Numbered from the stretch's first letter, positions 33,863-45,601 are shown. The stretch is DNA of 64,000 nucleotides from Temnothorax longispinosus (GCF_030848805.1 NW_027270069.1:62001-126000), one strand, 5' to 3'. Program-made: numbers and translations. Notes: generated from the sequence alone by a model not told the origin.

Positions 33863-34541
33863 CATTTCACCGATGAAAACAGCAATTACCACTGCTATGA
33901 TTGCTCAAGATTGTACATATATTGGTACAAGCTACAAGCGAGATATAACCAAAAAGGATAAGGCAAGACAAATAATAAATTTAAATGAAGTTATTATACC
34001 TATTTCCATTGTGAGACAGAATGTCTTGTCTGGCAACGAACTAACGGACGAATCAATAGATGAATTTTTACGCATTGTGAGACAAAGTACTCTTTTTGAA
34101 ACGCAAAGTGTACACTATCAAGAATTGCCTAATGATATTGACGCTAGTAAGAGCGACAAAAGCTTACAAATAATTGGAGGAAAAAATCAATGCTCTGCAG
34201 AGGGAATTGAACACTGGCGATGTATATTTTGTGATGGCACCAAACTGTTCGTATATGACAGTATATCTGGCTGTACATACGACAAATTGGTGCTCAAGGA
34301 AAAAGAATATATAAAGCGTCGATATCCAAAAATAAGGCAAAGTGATATTATTTTTGAGAAAGTCGATGCACAACCAGACGGTACAAGTTGCGGAATTTAC
34401 GCCGCAGCTTTTGCCACAACAATAGTAAATAAGGGCAATCCTTGTAATGTAAAATATTCCTATGAAGTAGAAGACATGAGACGACACTTTATAAAAATTA
34501 TAGAAGAGGAACATCTGTCGTTATTTCCAACACGTCCGTAG
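33816..34541 (+). CDS. C48 (Ulp1/SENP-like) cysteine protease domain (241 codons)
   Basis: Shows the ordered catalytic residues of family C48: His133 in EHWRC, Asp148 in YDSISG, Gln186 in AQPDGTSCG and Cys192 in the same motif. The Gln-Cys spacing of 6 equals that of yeast Ulp1. An upstream segment (LTDESIDEFLRIVRQ) is the usual entry to this fold. C48 enzymes cleave SUMO, NEDD8 or ubiquitin; related domains occur in endosymbiont host-manipulation proteins and in some DNA transposons. The first 30 residues overlap the end of the TPR frame, so the real domain may begin inside about residue 30. The stop is TAG at 34539-34541. No break is seen within the domain, and all catalytic positions are present. 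Confidence 0.7.
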   Translation: MSLMKITKMKITLKCDISPMKTAITTAMIAQDCTYIGTSYKRDITKKDKARQIINLNEVIIPISIVRQNVLSGNELTDESIDEFLRIVRQSTLFETQSVHYQELPNDIDASKSDKSLQIIGGKNQCSAEGIEHWRCIFCDGTKLFVYDSISGCTYDKLVLKEKEYIKRRYPKIRQSDIIFEKVDAQPDGTSCGIYAAAFATTIVNKGNPCNVKYSYEVEDMRRHFIKIIEEEHLSLFPTRP

Positions 34542-34624
34542 TACTATTTACAAAGTTACGATATGTATAAATATATCGTTTAGATAAAACATGTCTCAAT
34601 GAATAAAATATTTTTTCGGTATTG

Positions 34625-34872
34625 CAAAACTAAATGTCAGAGCGTCTGTTCTGACGCTACTGGCAAAATAAAATGCCACAAACGTTTATTCGGACGGTAC
34701 TGATTATAATAAAAATCAGATGCGTCTATTCTGACGCTACTGGCAAAATAAAATGCTACAAACGTTTATTCGGATGGTACTGATTATAATAAAAATCAGA
34801 TGCGTCTGTTCTGACGGTACTGACAAAGTAAAATGTCAGAAGCGTCTGTTATGACGGTACTGATTATTAGAA
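34625..34872. repeat. Minisatellite just downstream of the protease domain
   Basis: About five units of roughly 45-50 bases alternate between the forms GCGTCTGTTCTGACGCTACT and ACGTTTATTCGGACGGTACT, separated by AT-rich spacers (AAAATAAAATG, ATAATAAAAATC). The higher-order period is about 100 bases. Confidence 0.8.
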
Positions 34873-35007
34873 ATGTATCATTTCAAAATTAAAATCGGAG
34901 AGACGAACATAAATATATTGGGTGCGTTCTCACGGGAATGGGCGTTGAAGTGGCCCATTCTATAGTATCAATAATCAAAATCACATAATTTAGATCCTTT
35001 TTGTACA

Positions 35008-35800
35008 TTTGAAAAAAAATGTGCTGTTTATGTATTTGTCACTTGATTATATAAATATATAAACAGTACGTATAAGATGGACAAAATAAAGCGTAACAAA
35101 TTTTTATCCTCACAACTTATTTGCAGAGAAATATGTTTTAAACAAAAGTTGTTTGCTTTGAAGAGGGACACAGGATTGCGTTGTGTCATTTTCAAAAAAT
35201 AAGGGACTAATTTCTTATGGAACTTGATTTTTTCCTTCACATGAAAGTTGTACATCTCGTCGAGACATTTTCGAAACACTGTAATAAAGCTCTCTTTCGT
35301 TAGAATGTTCTGAGATATCTTAAATTTTGTCATATTTTTTATAAAAAATGTAATGTCTCGTAGAATATTCACTTTTCGATGACTGTACCTTCATACTTGT
35401 ATACATAGAATAACGAAATGAAGCAAATAATAATAATATTTTTGACATTTACAATTTTGCAAAATGAAGCAAATAATAATATTATTTTTAACATTTACAA
35501 TTTTGCAAAATTGAATGCATGTACGAAATGCAATCAAGTTTTTAAAAATAATTTTTGCCTTTTTTCAACAAAATCGATTCTTTTTATTCTATGTAGAAAA
35601 ATATCAAGGCAAAATCCTCGAAAAACGAATATCATGACAAAATTTTAAATATCTTAGAAACGAAAGCTTTATTTTATCGAATTTTTCGTTACCAATCTAT
35701 TGAAAATTGTTTATGCCTGAAAAAGACTTTTCTTAAGAAATATATTTGTTTTCGTTGATAATTGTAAAAAAACTAGTTTAAATAACATTAAATTGAAATA
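35008..35800. mobile_element. Partial, diverged copy of the foldback family at 46553-47437
   Basis: Shares CTCGTCGAGACATTTTCGAA-like sequence, then CTCTCTTTCGTTAGAATGT, TGAGATATCTTAAATTTTGT and CACTTTTCGATGAC with the later element. It contains a tandem duplication AATGAAGCAAATAATAATA (35416 and 35464). No coding frame of note. Confidence 0.55.
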
Positions 35801-36214
35801 AAAGCAAAACACTGAAAAACCGACTAAAACCATTCAACTTGCGTAAACGATATCTCAGTCACTATTGGTCGTAAAAATGTTTTCGACCCCACATTTTTTC
35901 GTTAGAATGTCTACTTTCTTTTATCTCAGAACAAAAAAATCACTTCTAGCACTAGACTGCTAGAACAAAAGTTGTATGCAAAAATGTAAAAAAAATCTTT
36001 TTTTCCAAATTTTCGCTATTTTTTAATTCCGTTTTAATCTTATTTCTTGGGTTTCTGATATCGCCTAAAATTTTTTTATATACACATTTGATGCAAAATT
36101 TTATTTCCTACAAAAAAGTTCTTTTGTACATTTTTCGTATTTTGCGTCGTTTTCGAGATATTCCAAAAACAATGAAAAATGATATTTTTTGTTAATATCT
36201 CAGAAGTGCACCCC
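35801..36214. other. AT-rich stretch, nothing recognised
   Basis: Low-complexity sequence between two repeat elements. Confidence 0.5.
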
Positions 36215-36932
36215 TTAAGGGGAGAAAACTAAGTAGAAGCACGAAAATAAGCGATTTTTTGAACAATTTTTTTAGAGGTAATAAAATAATCGCATCAATT
36301 TCAACTTTTGGCATACTTTAATTATAGGTGTCAAGCACTAAAAAAAATTTTTTTTACAAAAGAAAATGGCGGCATTACAGGCTTCACAATTTGGCGTCTT
36401 TTGCGCGAGGTGGAAAAAGGCTGCCATCGTCACGTTTTTTGTAGCGGTCTAAAACAAAAAATCAAAAAATTTTTCGATTACTTATGAGTTTAGGCGAAGG
36501 ATATACCTATAAGATTATAAAAAAGTGCAAAATTAAAAATTTGGTAGGCATTTTAATCAAAAATTCAAATTTGCAAAATTTGAATTTTTGATTAAAATGC
36601 CTACCAAATTTTTAATTTTGCACTTTTTTATAATCTTATAGGTATATCCTTCGCCTAAACTCATAAGTAATCGAAAAATTTTTTGATTTTTTGTTTTAGA
36701 CCGCTACAAAAAACGTGACGATGGCAGCCTTTTTCCACCTCGCGCAAAAGACGCCAAATTGTGAAGCCTGTAACGCCGCCATTTTCTTTTGTAAAAAATT
36801 TTATTTTAGTGCTTGACACCTATAATTAAAGTATGCCAAAAGTTGAAATTGATGCGATTATTTTATTACCTCTAAAAAAATTGTTCAAAAAATCGCTTAT
36901 TTTCGTACTTCTACTTAGTTTTCTCCCCTTAA
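36215..36932. mobile_element. 718-bp TTAA-flanked palindromic element
   Basis: Starts TTAAGGGGAGAAAACTAAG and ends with the complement; the whole element folds on itself about a centre near 36574 with almost no loop (TTCAAATTTGCAAAATTTGA). TTAA at both ends suggests piggyBac-type insertion. Arms are about 355 bp and nearly identical, with small differences such as GGCATTACAGG against the complement of CCTGTAACGCC. Confidence 0.85.
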
Positions 36933-37044
36933 TTTAATAGCATTTTCGTTTTTTAAGTTATTTTAGTGTCGAATGATTGTATGAATCAATAAAATTCCAT
37001 TAAAGAATTAGTTTCTTTAAACACACATAGACAATGCCTATAAG

Positions 37045-39415
37045 CGAATGTAACACGTAATAGTCTCAATATTATAGGGTGCAGAATTAGGAACAAGAGC
37101 GATGTTATAGGCACAGTTGATCAAGTGCTCTGTAATAATTATTATGTTATATATTTATTACATTATATATTATACATTTATTTTATTATAATTTATTACA
37201 AACTCTAATTTTTGTGCTTTTTGTAACAGTGTCATACGGATATATGTAACATGTTCAAAACTTTTACTCATAATAATATACAGGGTGTCACTTGATTCGC
37301 GCTTACTACTTACTACACAGCGATATTCCTTATCAAAAATTGAGTCGAAAAGTCTTGAGCTATTTTTTTTCTATAATGTTTTTAATAAAGCAGTAATTAT
37401 TGAATAAAGTCAATGCAAATAGTTATCGTTAGGACGAAAAGAAGAATGGAAAGTCTCGATTTTTTATCGACTTTCGACGAGTCAATGAAGTCACAAAAAT
37501 AGACGCATATCTCTCGTTACGGATCTTCGCAAAACTCGATAAGTTGCGGGAAACTTCGTGTCTTTCAATGCTGAACCTGAAAAACGGATATTGGCAATTA
37601 AGTGCCTTTATCTCCAAAAAGCAGAAAAATTACAGCGTTTATCATGCTCAGCAAAAGCCTGATGCAATTCACGTTCGGACTGCACTCTGTCCCTGCAACG
37701 TTCCAATTGAATACCGTACTCGGACCAGAGCTGGAGCTCAACGTGTTTGTCTGCCTAGGTATCATTGTTAGCCAAACCTTCGACAAATATCTCTACGTAT
37801 TACAAGAAATATTCCACTGTCTCCGAAAAGCGCGCCTCCGACTCAAACCCGACAAGTGCCGCTTCTGTGTCAATCGCATTAACTATCTCGGACACCTTAT
37901 TTACTGCGAGAAAGAACATCCGGATCGACTTGAGAAGATCAGTGCCATCACCAACTGTCCCGTCCTACAAAATGTATGGTAAATATGACAGTTTCTGGGC
38001 GGAGTGGTACCTTGGTATTGCTATGATTTATTAAAAGATTTGCCATCATCGCCGCCCCACTTATCGCACTTACACAACAACAAGCCGCAAGTGAATCTGG
38101 GAAACCGCCGAATAAATTGCGTTCAATCAACTTCGAAGCAAACCCTGACCGATGCTGGTGTGTCCCAGCTTCAGGCGGCAGTTCATTCTACAGACAGATG
38201 CCCAACGGGATTAATTGATGGCCGTCTTGACACAATACATTCCGGAAGGAGAGCGGCTGATCGCAAACCGCACACTCAATAAGTCCGAACGTAATTATCT
38301 GGACTGAAGTATCTGGCCGTCGCCGTCGTCTGGCGCATAAAGTGGATACGTGGCTAGAGAGATACCATTTCACTATTATCACCGATAATTAATTTTTAAA
38401 ATCCAGTAATACAATTTCAAATTGAAATAGTCACTCTTGGTCACTCAACAAGATGGCCTGTCACGTCAACTTGAGATCCACGCCGTTACTAAACCATAAA
38501 GTGCCCATGATACCAATGCACGTAGCACTCCGCGAAAACTGCACCCCAGAAAGTACCGGACTTCAAGATAAAATGTGACTGACTGTTCAAGCATGTGCTG
38601 CACAGCTTTGACTTTAAAGAAACGCCGGCGGAGGGACAGTGGAAAGAGTGCATTCCCAAGGAACAACGGATCTCGAACCGCTATCATGCATCCACCGCCA
38701 GATATTTGGATATCTGGTAACAGCTAAAACAATTGCGCGAATTGCAGTATATAATTCTACTTAACCCGGCATGTTTCGCGACATTGCACAGTATACGTGT
38801 GGCAATGCCAGAACTGTCTCGTGCACAAGGCCCAGGGAAAACCCCAGGAAAAATTAAGACTTCTTAATTTGTTTTGACGAATACTACATGCTCCTAAAAT
38901 TTGGTACTTTTTTTGAACACCCTGTATATTAATTATTCTAAAATTTTCTTAAGTATTATTTTTATTATTTTATAATAGTTATTTGAATATTATAAATTTA
39001 CTAAATAATATAATACATACAAAAGCATCAACAAATACCAATACAAATAATATAATTTTCTTGGAAGACTATAATTACTAAATAAAGAAATAAATAATTC
39101 TTGAAGTATGTTTATACATGTATAATATATATAAACATCTTATAGAAATAGCGTTTGCTACTTATAAAATGTTATAATTGCAAAATACAGTAACATACAT
39201 CAATATCTAGAAGAAAGAAAAATACATATAAACGTTCAAATATCGTTGACATTATTAACGTCAATAAGGAAATGTCAAATTCGAAAGAAATTAAAGTAAT
39301 TTGAAAGAAAGATAAAAAAAATTGAAATTTATGTTAAAAAAGAAAGATGTTGCGGAGGTAAATATGAATATTAAATATGGCACTAAATAATTTTTTTCAC
39401 GCGCAACAGCAAATT
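37045..39415 (+). repeat. Composite dispersed repeat, copy C (left part only)
   Basis: Matches copy A from about 4321 (GAATGTAACACGTAA) to about 6720 (CAACAGCAAAT), including flanking AT-rich sequence on both sides of the pol fragment. It lacks the right 1.7 kb of the unit. Confidence 0.7.
37279..38926 (+). mobile_element. Decayed Ty3/gypsy-type pol fragment, copy C
   Basis: Same limits (TACAGGGTGT and ACACCCTGTA) and same domain order as copies A and B, but more broken. RT-like pieces are LKNGYWQ (near 37580), ELNVFVCLGII and CRFCVNRINYLGHLIY (near 37860). RNase H-like NRTLNKS is partly changed, and integrase-zinc-like VWQCQNCLV lies near 38800. Many frame changes. Nonfunctional. Confidence 0.75.
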
Positions 39416-39567
39416 TGTATTCTATTTTATAAAATATGGTATTATTTGATTAAAGTTATAAATTATTTTATTGTTAAATTAATTTACATGCACATTTTTT
39501 TATGTTTTTATTAGTACTTTTGATTGGAAATAAATTTCATACCACGATTTAAATTTCAAATATATAT

Positions 39568-41106
39568 TGTAACATGACAAGTCGCGACCGCCACCCGGAC
39601 GGGCTCGGCCGAGGGGAAGTTCAGGGGTGCTTCCTCGCTCGGAGCGGGGAAGGGTAATTGCGCTGCTTCGGCGGAATTAGTAACGAACATTTAAGAGGAT
39701 TGCCGGTTTGGTGACCGAACCACATTGTAACGACCTTGAGTCGCCACGAGGGAAGAGACAGAGGACGCACTCAAGGAAACGGCTGAGGAACATGGCCATC
39801 GGTCGGGTCTCGCCCGGACTTCCTCGCAAGAGCAATATCGGAGCCCACCGTACGATAGACGACCCTGAGCTCGGCCGCCGCAGAGGAAACCGAGAAACCT
39901 TGGAGGACGCCCTGACGAAGTGAAACAGGGTGCGACGTCACGGCCCAGGGAACGTGCACAACCCTCTGGCCGCCACCCCGAGGGGCCACCGATAGAAGTG
40001 ATGGCCATCTGTCGTGCCCGACCGAGCGAGGCGAACACCTTTGAGCTGCTGATCCGGACATCCTGCGGACGACATCAATTCTTGTAAGGTCACCACTCTG
40101 GCGTCTCCGCGTAAGTGAGGGTTCGTTCGAGGTCATATCGCGTTGTAGGGTACCTTGGATTATCTCTATTACCTGTTATCTGAAAAATGAGCGCCCACTG
40201 GTACCTTGCGCTCTCCCTAATTGTCGAGAAGTGTGAATTGGAGCTCACGAAGGGGCCCCGCCGAGAACGAATCCTCCTTAAGTAGAGATCACGTACGCCT
40301 TCCCCGGGGAACACCGTCACGGTCGACATGCGACAGTCACATTGCGTTATTCGGTATTCTGTGGTAAATGTAGCATTGTATGGTATTCGGTAATTTATGT
40401 TAGTAAGATTGCGTTTCGCGAATGACAATGTATTATGTCGGATGGCACTCGGTTTCGTGATTAATCCGTTGGTGTAAATGTAAATATTGCATCTTGCGTT
40501 AGGTAAGTCCGTAGAGTCGTCGGAATTGGCGCGGTGCCGTGCTGGAATCACCAGGTTTCGCGGAAAATCTCGAGATTCGCGTGGCAAGCCGCGGAATCGT
40601 CCGCCGGATCATCTTGCGTTTGGGGATATCCGAGATCGTCCGCCGAAAGTTAGGTATTGTTTGCGAGGACAATCGTCTGTCGGCAGGGTTGGCACGGCGA
40701 GATCGCCTGCAGTTGAATTTGGTTGCGATTTGAGTATTCGCGAGTATCGTTGCGTTGTTGCGTTGGGTGGGTTTGCTTGTGCGTCGTGTGATAGATTCGT
40801 GAGTGCGTGAGTATAATTGCGTGGTATGCTCGTTGTGTTATTCGGTATAAGTGCGTGGTAGGCTCGTTGCGTGTTATTCGGTATTTTGAGTCTTTTGTGA
40901 TTCGTGTTCGAGCGGAAGGCGATTCGCCGCTCTTGTACTCGTTTTCATATTTTTCCTTATATCTTTTCTAATATCTATGATAGTTTTAAATATATTATCC
41001 TTATTTTATTTATTTGTGTATGATTAATTGCGCCACGCCACCTCTCCAAATATCCAGAAAAAGGAACTACACCCTGAGGTATTGCGTTAAGTTGATTGTG
41101 CTAAGG
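39568..41106. other. GC-rich block of unclear origin, possibly retroelement LTR/leader
   Basis: Base composition jumps from AT-rich to GC-rich at about 39568 (TGTAACATGACAAGTCGCGA) and falls back near 40920. It contains an imperfect tandem of about 37 bases (GCTCGTTG then TTATTCGGTAT, twice, 40825-40895). No domain was recognised in any frame on either strand. A solo LTR or the 5' part of a retroelement is possible, but no target duplication or second LTR was found. Confidence 0.35.
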
Positions 41107-41119
41107 TATCGTACGGTGG

Positions 41120-41339
41120 GCGGCGGACGAATTATGCGTTACCCGCTGCCCCCTCACCTAAACGCGCCGAGAGGGACTCCCGCGGGGTTTTTAGCCGGTA
41201 GAAATCCGGCACTCCCCTCGTCTCCCCTCGGAGGCGGGGGGGTCTTCCCCTTCTTCCTGAAAGGGCTACTGGGCAAATCGAGCTTCGGCCTGAGATCCCA
41301 GTAGTCAAAGATTTCCCCGCGTTAAAAAAAAAAAAAAGA
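41120..41339 (+). mobile_element. Short poly-A retro-insertion with 13-bp target duplication
   Basis: A GC-rich 200-bp body ends in a run of A bases. The flanks TATCGTACGGTGG at 41107-41119 and 41340-41352 are exact direct repeats. That is the signature of target-primed reverse transcription. It could be a SINE or the 5'-truncated 3' end of a LINE. The frame across it has no recognised domain. Confidence 0.8.
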
Positions 41340-41617
41340 TATCGTACGGTGGTGCGAATATTCGCGCCTGGTAATACAAAATTTTAGACACAAAAAGTTA
41401 GATAATATATAAATAAGTGCACGCATACAGTGCGATAATGAGACATGAATACATATAGTATTAAGTTATACATATAATAACTTTTTATTAAATTACTCTT
41501 TATAAGACTAAATTACTCCTTTTTTCTATTATTTTCAAATCAAATAGTAAAATAAAAAAGCTCAAGAATAAACAGAAAAAATTATTCTTACAAAATAAAA
41601 AATAATATAATATTTAC

Positions 41618-41729
41618 CACAAAGTTGTTCCGCTGGCGTCCGATGCCTCTCCCTAGCCTTCTCCTCCTGTCAAGCTGTCCTCTCGGGTTGTCAGCTGCCT
41701 CGATGTGACACTTTCCGCGTCGTTATCTC
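41618..41729 (-). other. Exon-like cassette A1
   Basis: On the minus strand it is preceded by ATATGCTTCAG and followed by GTAAAT, fitting splice acceptor and donor. The sequence matches A2 and A3. The best-conserved frame reads NPRGQLDRRRRLGRGIGRQ, though that frame has a stop near the acceptor in this copy. Confidence 0.4.
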
Positions 41730-41981
41730 CTGAAGCATATAAATAAATGATTCGACATTAAATAATTCTAATATGCATCAAACTTCTAATTTATCATTTA
41801 ATTAAATATTTATTTAAATAATTATACATATCTGAAAAAGATCTTCACAAGAACAAATTTTTATAAAATTGTAAGTTACTTTTTTTTTTTTTAATTATTA
41901 CATATCTAAAATATATAAATCATGGTGAAATAAAACGACTCAAAAATAAACGGAAAAAAGATTACAAAAAATAACATTTAC

Positions 41982-42098
41982 CGCAAAGTTGTTTCACCGC
42001 ACCCGATGCCTCTGCTAGGCCTCCTCCTCCTCTCAGGCTGTCCTCTCGGGTTGTTAGTTGGAATTCCCTCAATGCGTCACTTCCCACGTCGTTATTTT
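41982..42098 (-). other. Exon-like cassette A2
   Basis: Minus strand: acceptor ACGATTTCAG, donor GTAAAT. It shares NPRGQPERRRRPSRGIG in the frame conserved with A1 and A3. Flanked, like the others, by AT-rich sequence with AAAATAAAC. Confidence 0.4.
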
Positions 42099-42114
42099 CT
42101 GAAATCGTTGACTC

Positions 42115-42240
42115 ATCCCTCCCTTATCCCTACCTATCCGTATTCCTACCTACCCAATTTTTATTCAGTTTTTATTTATACCTACCTACCTATATGCATA
42201 ATATTCCTACCTACCCGTGCCTTTATCTAATATACCTATA
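42115..42240. repeat. CCTA-rich simple repeat
   Basis: Repeated CCTACCTA words with AT spacers. Confidence 0.7.
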
Positions 42241-43250
42241 GTTACGATCGCGATTATCAAAATCAGAAAAGCGTGCGCAAATTTGGCTTTAAATCGAGAC
42301 CGTTTTATTATGAGTTTACTTTATGTAGTACAAGATAAGCTTACAGGCTTACTTTTACCTGTATTTTTTATACGTTGATTGGTGTGATACACCAACCTAC
42401 CTTGATCCTCTTCGTCTTCTTTCTTCTGGTCAGATTAAACTCACCTTTTATATTACCTGGCCGTATCCTGGCTTTATGTAGCCACAAATCGACAGCAAGG
42501 AGAAATACTCCTACTGCTGCCGACTAATCATCGCCGGCAATAAGCGTAAGATTGTACGCTTTTTAATGATGCACGAAACACGAACGCGTCGCGAAAAGGC
42601 CACATTAATTAAATTAATTAAATACAAATTCAACAATTATCAATAACAATAATTAACGATAATAATTCCATTAGTACGCGAATTAATTGCGCATTTATTC
42701 TTTATGCGCGTTTAATCGTAGCAATTGAAATATATATTCTATAATTAAAATAAGTATCAAATTGGAAACAAATCTAAATTTGAAATAAATCTCTATGTCT
42801 TGCATTTTAATTCGAAGAGATTCGATCACGGTTATGAAATTTACATTAAATATAAATTTTATCATATAAACAATGGAACTTTAACTTGAAAATAAATAAA
42901 AATTAATAAACGTTCCATCCAACAGAATCTAAGGCCCATGCGTATTTTTATCGATTCGAACGGTTCGTTCGTTGCTGAATCTCATCTCAAAAACGTGCAG
43001 AGATGAGAAATTCAGATGAATGACGTAAGATCCGAAAGAGATAATAAATTTCCCACTCAATTAGGATTGGTAACAAATCTCTCTTTGTGTTTTGCAAATT
43101 ATTAAAATTATTTTTCATATAATATATTAATTCAAAATTATTTTTAAATAATGTAAAATATATTTATCAATTCTAATAATTAAAATAATTACTACAAAAA
43201 ATCATCTATTTTATAACAAAATATATAGTGGATCTCACGTCATATCTCGG
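42241..43250. other. AT-rich intergenic stretch, nothing recognised
   Basis: No gene or clear repeat border recognised. Confidence 0.5.
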
Positions 43251-43753
43251 TAAAATTTTTTTTTATATAAAAACATCTAAATATATATAATCATATAATA
43301 TTATATAAAATATGTCCATATGTTTTTTTCTCTTGTATAATCTCTGTTCGTATGTACAAGAAAAATAATAAAAAAAGAATTAGAAAATAATTAATAGAAT
43401 AATTTTTTTTATTGTTTTTGCATTGTTCATTTATTTGCCTATATATAATCATATATAATCATATATAAATGTAATAACGTATATAAAATATGATTATAAT
43501 GTGAGCAAATTTTTCACATTTGCACACTTTTTTTTTTTTTGTAAAAAAACAATGCAAAAATTATTCTTTTAATCATTTTCTAATTCTTTTTTTTTAATAT
43601 TTTTCTTGTATGTACATACGAACAGAGATTAAACAAGAGAAAAAAAACATAGTATGGACATAATATATGGACATATGTTATATAATTATATAATAATATT
43701 TTATATAATATTATATGATTATATATATTTAGATGTTTTTATATAAAAAATTT
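43251..43753. repeat. Inverted repeat of about 500 bp
   Basis: Arms 43251-43424 and about 43550-43753 share TATAAAAACATCTAAATATA and CTTGTA...CGAACAGAGA-type matches in opposite orientation. AT-rich, no coding sequence; probably a decayed foldback MITE. Confidence 0.6.
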
Positions 43754-44725
43754 GTATCGGAATTACTACCTTAACTGGTATAAAATCTAGTTATCAATCA
43801 CCCTACATATGAATGAGCTATAACGGTTTAGGTTAAAGTCAATGCGTTAAAATAAGTATCTAATAATTGTTAGCTTATTTTTTATGAAAAAGATCTATAA
43901 ATTGTACGAATTGTATGAATTGTATATATCTATAAATTGTACGAATTGTACGAATTGTATATACTACCCGATACTAAAATATTTCTATTATTATAATATG
44001 TACGTATATGATCATGATCCAAATTAAAAGAATGTCTTAGAAAACAATATATATTATATATTGGTTTTTTGCATTGACTTATATAAAGTTTAATCCTGGA
44101 TACATTATTATTTGACTGACAATGAGTATATTCTCGCATGTACATTAAATTAACTAATAAATACACAATAAGTATAATAATAAAGAGACGTCCAGGATTA
44201 AACTTATCCTAATCTGTTCTAACTGATTCATTTTAAGGCAACGGATGTATAGAATGCTATATTTTTATGTGTAGTACCTTTGTATTGTCATCAAATTGCA
44301 TACAATTATCTAAATATATGGTAAGTATATTTAATAATTTGCCACGCATCTGTTACCTTAATAAATATGTTAATAATTCATCACTCACCGATTATGATTC
44401 GCAACAGCGGAATTATAACTGCCACGTAGCTACGTTGAATCTGTAACAGACAAATATAAAATTCATATTAAAATACTGTTCAAAAAACCCAATGTCTTAA
44501 AACATAATTCCTATTGCGCATCGAACTTTTTATTATTTAATTAGATAATAATTTAAATAATTAAATATTTTAAGAAAAAGATCTTTACAAAGATAAATTT
44601 CTATAATATGTTAAATTACTTCTTTCCTTCTAATTATTTATTATTTCTAAATCACGGGAAAATAAAACGACTCAAAAATAAACAAAAAAATTATTTTTAT
44701 ACAAAAGGAAAAAAATAATATTTAC
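43754..44725. other. AT-rich intergenic stretch, nothing recognised
   Basis: Contains only short local repeats (for example ATAAATTGTACGAATTGTA, near 43895-43960) and no gene. Confidence 0.5.
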
Positions 44726-44850
44726 CGCAAAGTTGTTCCGCTGGCGCCCGATGCCTCTCTCAGGCCTCCTCCTCCTCTCAGGTTGTCTTCTTCTCGGGTT
44801 GTCCGGAAGCTCCCTCGATGTCCGACACAACTCCACCGGCACCACGCGTA
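44726..44850 (-). other. Exon-like cassette A3
   Basis: Minus strand: donor TTTGCG|GTAAAT as in A2. No convincing acceptor upstream, so it might be a first exon. The conserved frame reads PERRRRPERGIGRQRNNF. Together with A1 and A2 it makes a three-copy family over 3.2 kb. Confidence 0.4.
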
Positions 44851-45601
44851 AACGCGGATAACAATAATCGCACGATAATTAATACATTACTCCCGAAAAC
44901 GTGAAGTAACACCCGATTTTGTCGATCGAAAAATTGTTCGCGATAACTACGTTATCTCGACGCGTTCAGAGCCGGACAGCTGACTCAATTTGGACTTATC
45001 TCCGCGTGCTCAGTATGAAGTGTTCGATAGAAAGAAGAGAGATCCTCGAAAAGTAGAAAGCGAGCTTTCTACAATGAGGATCACCTCCCCTCGCCACCGG
45101 TACGTCAGGTTGCATGCAGCCCCTCCACGCACAGTTAGGTCAAATTACTTGGGCAGACACGCACGAGACAGGCGTCACGTCTGAGAAAGTGGAAATTGGC
45201 TAAAATTATTAAAATCGCGCGACGGAGTTCCGGATAATCCGACAACTTCAAGCGGCACTCCCGAAAATGCGACGATTTTAATTGGCATATTAAAAAATGC
45301 AACGATTTCGCGAGCGGCACTCCCGAAAATGCGACGCAACGAACCGTTCATACAATCGGCGGCGATTGTGTTTAGTTGCCCTGTTGTTCGGTAAAAGCGG
45401 AATCGCCTGTAAAAATAAGATTACGCGTACGTTTAGGTCGATACTCTAATTTGAGATAGATAGAGATACAAGTACGCGAGAATAGAAATATGCGAGAATA
45501 ATGCTACAGTTGAAAGGGTTATAGAAAGCGGATGAAGTACGCGTCGCGTGTGATTAATTTCGAGAGTATCGTGCAAGGTATGACAAAGTCGCGCGATCAT
45601 T
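44851..45601. other. Mixed-composition stretch with a short repeat
   Basis: GCGGCACTCCCGAAAATGCG occurs twice (about 45251 and 45312). No gene recognised. It could include the promoter of the minus-strand cassette family, which is speculation. Confidence 0.35.

Larger units (their letters stand above)
26865..34541 (+). other. Composite HEPN-ankyrin-TPR-protease effector-like locus
   Basis: Five overlapping or adjoining frames in one direction together read as one multidomain protein: N-terminal helical region, HEPN-like segments, about 30 ankyrin repeats, seven TPRs and a C48-type protease. The frames change at about 27923-27989, 28401-28420, 30001-30035 and 33816-33862. Within each segment there are no in-frame stops, so decay is recent if it is a pseudogene. 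The locus is AT-rich, unlike the GC-richer host genes to the right. Large ankyrin proteins with TPR and Ulp1-like domains are known from Wolbachia, Rickettsia and relatives, so lateral transfer is likely but unproven. Insect transposon repeats flank it on both sides. Confidence 0.7.

Noticed and set aside
34625..34872. CRISPR array
   Set aside because: Units are contiguous, with AT-rich spacers that repeat rather than being unique, and the setting is eukaryotic.
39568..41106. Ribosomal RNA or CpG-island gene
   Set aside because: No rRNA landmark was recognised and no frame has a known domain; retained only as a GC-rich block.
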